A stretch of 17,541 nucleotides of DNA, from contig CALAEX010000270.1 in assembly GCA_937891165.1 (NCBI GenBank), forward strand, positions 1 through 17,541, in the 5' to 3' direction. Under the pieces are notes generated by a model. It made no database searches, was not told the origin of the DNA, and saw only the letters and a program-made list of their open reading frames with translations. This document shows, one piece after another, positions 14,383 through 17,541 of the stretch. Source of the DNA: an uncultured Lachnospiraceae bacterium. GTDB lineage: Bacteria > Bacillota > Clostridia > Lachnospirales > Lachnospiraceae. The position numbers and the translations under genes are program-made. Numbering within the stretch: the stretch's first letter is position 1; every line of letters begins with the position of its first letter.

Positions 14383-14763
14383 ATGCATGCAATGTGTCTG
14401 GTTTGCCATGAACCAAATAAATTTCGTATGCAGACAGATAATGTGAATAGGATTGTTAGGTATCTTAGTATGTTTGTAGATGAAAGAAATCATATAGAAT
14501 TTGAAGATAGGCAATTATGGTCTGTCTTATCTTATGATTCGCAGCATGTCCATATTATGTGTGGAGTCTGTCCAAAAATTAACCAATCAAGTTTGCAAAC
14601 CTCAGAAGATAGACTGAGACGGCTTGTTTATCAAATCTGTATGCAGTTAGAAGAAGGTGTTGAACTTCCTTGTTATGACATTCTAAGTAAACTGCAAGGA
14701 CACTATCCATTAATGTATAGGGAACTAAATAAACGTTGCCATAGAAAGAAGGGAAGATTATGA
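14383..14763 (+). CDS. Small zinc-ribbon protein coupled to a tyrosine recombinase
   Basis: Two CxxC knuckles, C5-L-V-C8 and C60-G-V-C63, are placed as in a four-cysteine zinc ribbon; a short basic C-terminus (HRKKGRL) follows. GGAGGG at 14371-14376 sets the ATG at 14383; a second in-frame ATG at 14392 is possible and would keep all cysteines. The stop codon overlaps the next start (14760-14763), so the two proteins are translationally coupled and probably act together. A DNA-binding accessory or directionality factor for the recombinase is the natural inference. The family is not one I can name. Confidence 0.75.
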   Translation: MHAMCLVCHEPNKFRMQTDNVNRIVRYLSMFVDERNHIEFEDRQLWSVLSYDSQHVHIMCGVCPKINQSSLQTSEDRLRRLVYQICMQLEEGVELPCYDILSKLQGHYPLMYRELNKRCHRKKGRL

Positions 14764-15344
14764 ACAAGAGATGTGTAGCCCTAACCCAAGAACAGTATCA
14801 AGAAAGTATTTCTTTATTAAGAAGTGGTTTTATGCTAGACGGGGTATCAATCAGAGCCAATAATCGAATTGCTACTGTCGTAGTTTTACAAGCCTGCTTA
14901 GGCTTGCGTTTGGGTGATACTTTAAATTTAAAACTCAATAGCTTTATTAGGGACGGAGAACGCTGGCGATTGGATATTGTTGAGCAAAAAACAAAGAAAA
15001 CAAGGACATTTACAGTGCCAGTTGAGATTTATTCCTTTATTCAAGAATATGCTTACGATTTGGGTATTGGAAGAAGCGTAAAGTTATTTGATATCACAGC
15101 CCGGCAAGTAGAACGTCATCTGTTAAAAGTTTTTCAGAAGATGGGCTTGGGGATTAAGAATTTCAGCAGCCACAGTTATCGCAAGTTTTTTGCTACTAAA
15201 GTATTTGTGGAAAATAATTACAATATTGAAATCGTCAGGGTTCTTTTACAGCATTCTTCAATAGCGACTACTCAGAGGTATATTGGTATCTCACAGAAAG
15301 AAATAGAAGATGCCCTGCAAAAGATGATTAAGAATGTAGCCTAG
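14760..15344 (+). CDS. Minimal tyrosine recombinase (catalytic domain only)
   Basis: At 194 residues this is about the size of FimB/FimE and clostridial RecV-type recombinases, with no N-terminal core-binding domain. All catalytic residues can be placed: R50 in GLRLGD, K77 in the beta-hairpin, H138-x-x-R141 in SSHSYRKF, H165 in LLQHSS and the nucleophile Y174 in TTQRYIG. The reaction is strand exchange between specific sites through a 3'-phosphotyrosine link. Enzymes of this short type often carry out inversion (phase variation) or element resolution rather than integration. No matching inverted pair was found nearby; the direct repeats at 13973 and 14274 are the closest candidate sites. It overlaps the zinc-ribbon gene by 4 bp. 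Confidence 0.92.
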   Translation: MNKRCVALTQEQYQESISLLRSGFMLDGVSIRANNRIATVVVLQACLGLRLGDTLNLKLNSFIRDGERWRLDIVEQKTKKTRTFTVPVEIYSFIQEYAYDLGIGRSVKLFDITARQVERHLLKVFQKMGLGIKNFSSHSYRKFFATKVFVENNYNIEIVRVLLQHSSIATTQRYIGISQKEIEDALQKMIKNVA

Positions 15345-15360
15345 GAAGGAGGGGTAAAAA

Positions 15361-16342
15361 GTGACTTTATTTGAATATTTACTAGGAGAAAATATAAAAA
15401 ATCTGATTTTTGATGAAGAAAATGATAGGGTATTATATCCTGATTCATTAATTGAAGTTAGATTATTTGAAAATAATATTAGTAGTTATATGCAGATGGA
15501 TGACTATGGAAAAGATGAGTTTTGGTACTTGGATAGAAAGGAATATGACCGACTGTGTAAGTATAATATCATTGTACCTGATAGAGAGTCGGGGGGTGCA
15601 GATACTATTAATCCAAATGAATTTACTATAATTATTCCAGATAGTGTTCCATACGATACTGATGTAAGAAGACCTTATTATCGTATGAGGGGTAAACCAG
15701 TCACGAAAGAACAGGCTTTTGATATCATCAGACGAACGGATAGATTTTTTGATTACAATGATTTGGTAAGTGAACCAGTTTATTCACTTAATAGTAGTAT
15801 TAATTTAGTTCTTCCTAATTTTCATCCGAGAGGGATGGGTTGGTGTCATACTGATGGCATTATCGGTGAAAATAGTATAACTGGAAAATATCCTGATTTG
15901 AAAGAATATGTTGAAGAATGGGTGGCTAAGTTAGAGGCATTTCCTTACTTGGATTTAATAATTGCAGTTACAAAGTGGAACGAGATTCCTGATGATTGTT
16001 GGAAAAAAGGTATTTGATGATGACCGTAGGGATTTTGAACTCGCAGAATATGACGAAGAATTTTATGAAGCTATTGAGCATGGTATTTGGGTTCATGATA
16101 AGACAATTCATATTTTACCTAAAAATGAAGCTGTGGAAAAATATAAAGAGTATGATGCTTTATATGGTAAAGATAGAGATAGATTTCGTGATGATTATTA
16201 TGATAAAAATGAGATTTATGAGATTGATACTGATTATCTAAAACGCTGTATTGAGGCAAATGGTTTTAATTTTGAAGAAGCTCTTGCTAAAGTACCTAAA
16301 TATGAATTGGCTGGAATAAGTGATTTTAAAGAGGAGGGGTGA
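15361..16342 (+). pseudogene. Unrecognised gene split by an apparent frameshift at A6
   Basis: AAGGAGGGG precedes a GTG start at 15361. The first frame runs 218 codons to TGA at 16015-16017. A second frame, open from 15962 to 16342, has no usable start or ribosome site at the join. It reads on naturally (DDCWKK then VFDDDRRDFELAEYDEEFYEAIEHGIWVHDK). Removing one A from the A6 run at 16003-16008 fuses them into one protein of about 326 residues. The visible motifs (YYRMRGKPVTKEQAFDIIRRTD, GWCHTDG, FPYLDLIIAVTKWNEIP) recall an uncharacterised cytosolic family in Clostridia. Options are a true inactivating indel, a sequencing error, phase variation at the homopolymer, or transcriptional slippage. 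A -1 slippery site does not fit, because the required shift is +1 or -2. Confidence 0.7.
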
Positions 16343-16344
16343 TT

Positions 16345-16581
16345 ATGCATTTTACACGAGATCCTGAAAGAATTACTCCCATGTTGCAGAAATTAGAAGA
16401 AGCATGGAGGGAATACCCTGATATGAGATTGGGACAGTTAATTGTTGTTTGTGCCGAATGTAATAATATTTTTGGTATCGAAGATGAGGATTTATTAAAA
16501 GGTATTGAAAAATATTATAATAGTATTAAAGGTGCAAATGAGAAGATTGAAAAACTCCGAGGTAAAAAAGTAGAAGAGTAG
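16345..16581 (+). CDS. Small 78-aa PDxRLGQL-type protein
   Basis: GGAGGGG (16333-16339) sets the ATG at 16345; a GTG at 16339 overlaps that site and is rejected. The core RDPERITPMLQKLEEAW, then PDMRLGQLIV, then GIEDEDLL has the layout of small uncharacterised bacterial and phage proteins with a PD-RLGQLI...DE-LL signature. Two cysteines (CAEC) are present in the middle. It lies 2 bp after the split gene and is cotranscribed with it. Function unknown; a long-stem terminator follows. Confidence 0.72.
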   Translation: MHFTRDPERITPMLQKLEEAWREYPDMRLGQLIVVCAECNNIFGIEDEDLLKGIEKYYNSIKGANEKIEKLRGKKVEE

Positions 16582-16615
16582 TTTTGATGGTGTGTATTAA
16601 AATAATGTAAGTTTT

Positions 16616-16669
16616 GGAAAGGTAGGATGCAATATCTTTTTGAGGTATTGCGACTTGCCTTTTCTTTTT
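16616..16669 (+). terminator. Long-stem Rho-independent terminator
   Basis: GGAAAGG (16616-16622) pairs with CCTTTTC (16658-16664), and the inner arm GCAATATC (16629-16636) pairs with GGTATTGC (16644-16651). Together they give a stem of about 20 pairs with a 7-nt loop and a T-run to 16669. It ends the 14383-16581 gene run. Confidence 0.85.
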
Positions 16670-16981
16670 GTATCAATACTGTACGGGGTATGCCAGAAGG
16701 AATTTTAACTATATTTACTATTCCCATAATATTATTGAGTGATTGCAATTCTGATTGGTAATAATAAGTATTTTGTTTAGGAAGCATTAGTGACAATTAA
16801 TGGTTCCATTTTTTATGACTTTTAGCCACTTTCTTTTAGATTTAATCAGAGTTAACATCAGTCAAACTTTGAAGCATAAGTGTTGAGACGCTTTTAAAGC
16901 AACCAAAGCATCTTGTCCGGTCTCAGTATAATTCTCAGTTGGGTTATAGACAATATCAATTTTTTCGGGAGGATACTGTCT
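16670..16981 (+). other. Leader region of the serine-recombinase genes
   Basis: There is no supported gene here. It contains GGGGTAT (16685) and AGAGTTAACATCA (16848). GCTTTTAAAGC lies near 16890-16900. TGAGAC/GTCTCA arms (about 16884 and 16920) flank a 30-nt loop. A perfect TATAAT lies at 16927-16932 as the likely -10, with a poor -35 at standard spacing, suggesting activator control. Confidence 0.45.
16848..16860 (+). repeat. AGAGTTAACATCA element, copy 3 of 3
   Basis: Identical over 13 bases to 4874-4886, same strand, 122 bp before the start of the 54-aa gene. Confidence 0.45.
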
Positions 16982-17146
16982 ATGAGTACTTTAGATGAGA
17001 AAAAAAGCGTAGTTGAGACTGATGATATTGTTATGTGTTTCTTAGATTTATTGCATAAACAGAATTACATATCTAATACATGCTATTTCAATGCTAAGAA
17101 AAAACTGAAGGAGGGAAATGTGAATGTCACTGAGGACAAAATATAG
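16982..17146 (+). CDS. 54-aa protein overlapping the serine recombinase
   Basis: GGGAGG (16967-16972) gives a well-placed ATG at 16982; the longer frame from 16913 has no site. The product is a small, helical, charged protein (MSTLDEKKSVVETDDIV...). The recombinase starts inside its last 23 bases in another frame, so the two are coupled. Small proteins in this position often assist or regulate the recombinase (inference); I do not recognise the family. Confidence 0.65.
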   Translation: MSTLDEKKSVVETDDIVMCFLDLLHKQNYISNTCYFNAKKKLKEGNVNVTEDKI

Positions 17147-17541
17147 TGAGAAAGAAATTAGAAATCTGTCAAAAGAACAGTATATGCGTGAGGCTACATA
17201 TCACGATATGGTAATGTCCTATGGGGTATCGTTTAGGGTTGCATATTTGGCTAGAGAGTCAACAAAGCACGTAGACCAAATAAAAGCCCTAAAGATACAG
17301 ATACAAATTCTTGAGGAATTTATAGATAGCAAAACGCATTTTATATTGCCTGATGACAATAAATTTATTGAGGAGGGAAAATCAGGGCTATCTAAAGAGT
17401 ATCGTGAAAAGTTTCAGTTCATGATTGAGGCAGCAGCAAGGAAGAAATTTGATATTTTAGTAGTAGATGCTGTTTCTCGATTGGCGAGAAATGTTGGTGA
17501 ATTGTTTACCTGTATTGATACTTTAAAAAAGTATGGAGTGG
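17124..17541 (+). CDS. Serine recombinase, cut by the window end
   Basis: AAGGAGGG (17108-17115) supports the ATG at 17124. The frame is open to the window edge (139 residues). It carries the resolvase/invertase catalytic fold: LARESTK with R44 and nucleophile S46, EEGKSGLSKEYREKF (the E/D-G-SG...R-F motif) at 83-97, and DAVSRLARN at 115-123. The nucleophile follows a roughly 40-residue N-terminal extension (MSLRTKYSEKEIRNL...), longer than usual. Large serine recombinases integrate and excise phages and conjugative elements via a 5'-phosphoserine link. The C-terminal domains needed to tell a large integrase from a small invertase are outside the window. Confidence 0.88.
   Translation, partial: MSLRTKYSEKEIRNLSKEQYMREATYHDMVMSYGVSFRVAYLARESTKHVDQIKALKIQIQILEEFIDSKTHFILPDDNKFIEEGKSGLSKEYREKFQFMIEAAARKKFDILVVDAVSRLARNVGELFTCIDTLKKYGV

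Noticed and set aside
16001..16010. Programmed -1 frameshift at A AAA AAG
   Set aside because: The zero frame reads AAA AAA GGT here and the needed shift is +1 or -2, so the classic -1 heptamer is out of phase.
16515..16796. Minus-strand 93-codon frame
   Set aside because: It is antisense to the end of the 78-aa gene and to a strong terminator; no ribosome site or recognisable protein.

Overview
The window looks like accessory DNA from a low-GC Gram-positive bacterium, most likely a Clostridia (Lachnospiraceae-like) host. The basis is AT-rich sequence, AGGAGG-type ribosome binding sites, purine-rich coding strands, a B-repeat (Listeria-Bacteroides repeat) protein and a SRLARN-type serine recombinase. 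Every supported gene is on the + strand. Two site-specific recombinases of different chemistry, several unrecognised genes with their own leaders, and a long non-coding repeat array suggest a plasmid, phage-plasmid or integrative element. No rRNA, tRNA, IS element or CRISPR array was seen.

Layout. Positions 1-3341 hold the 3' part of a large B-repeat protein with a Pro/Glu-rich tail. A leader with a 15-bp inverted repeat follows, then a three-gene operon (3432-4798) containing two probable paralogues and ending in a clear terminator. A stand-alone DUF262 protein with a very acidic tail (5030-6466) has its own terminator. Positions 6508-7458 hold no gene. This gap contains an orphan terminator and then the most striking object here: 27 degenerate 21-bp units in almost perfect register (6811-7374). 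The array lies directly upstream of a gene for a MerR/IS607-type helix-turn-helix protein (7459-8544). Three further unrecognised genes follow (8864-11029), some with structured leaders and one with a candidate 18-22 aa mini-gene upstream.

Positions 11037-13290 look like a separate, very AT-rich cargo unit. It has its own consensus-like promoter, a 610-aa protein with three helical repeats and an HExxH zinc-peptidase motif, and a 104-aa downstream partner. A 125-aa gene and its terminator come next. Then comes a GC-richer intergenic segment bracketed by an 18/21 direct repeat, followed by an overlapping zinc-ribbon/mini tyrosine recombinase pair (14383-15344). The same gene run continues with a gene split by an apparent frameshift at an A6 run (15361-16342) and a 78-aa protein, and ends in a long-stem terminator. 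The window closes with a 54-aa gene overlapping a serine recombinase that is cut by the window edge.

Working model (inference): the array and the adjacent HTH protein could form a one-protein DNA-organising system, such as a centromere/partition site, replication iterons or an autoregulatory scaffold. Two short motifs recur on one strand only: GGGGTAT (12 copies, six of them between 6730 and 9786) and AGAGYTAACATC (three copies, each upstream of a gene block). They may mark element-wide control or DNA-processing sites.
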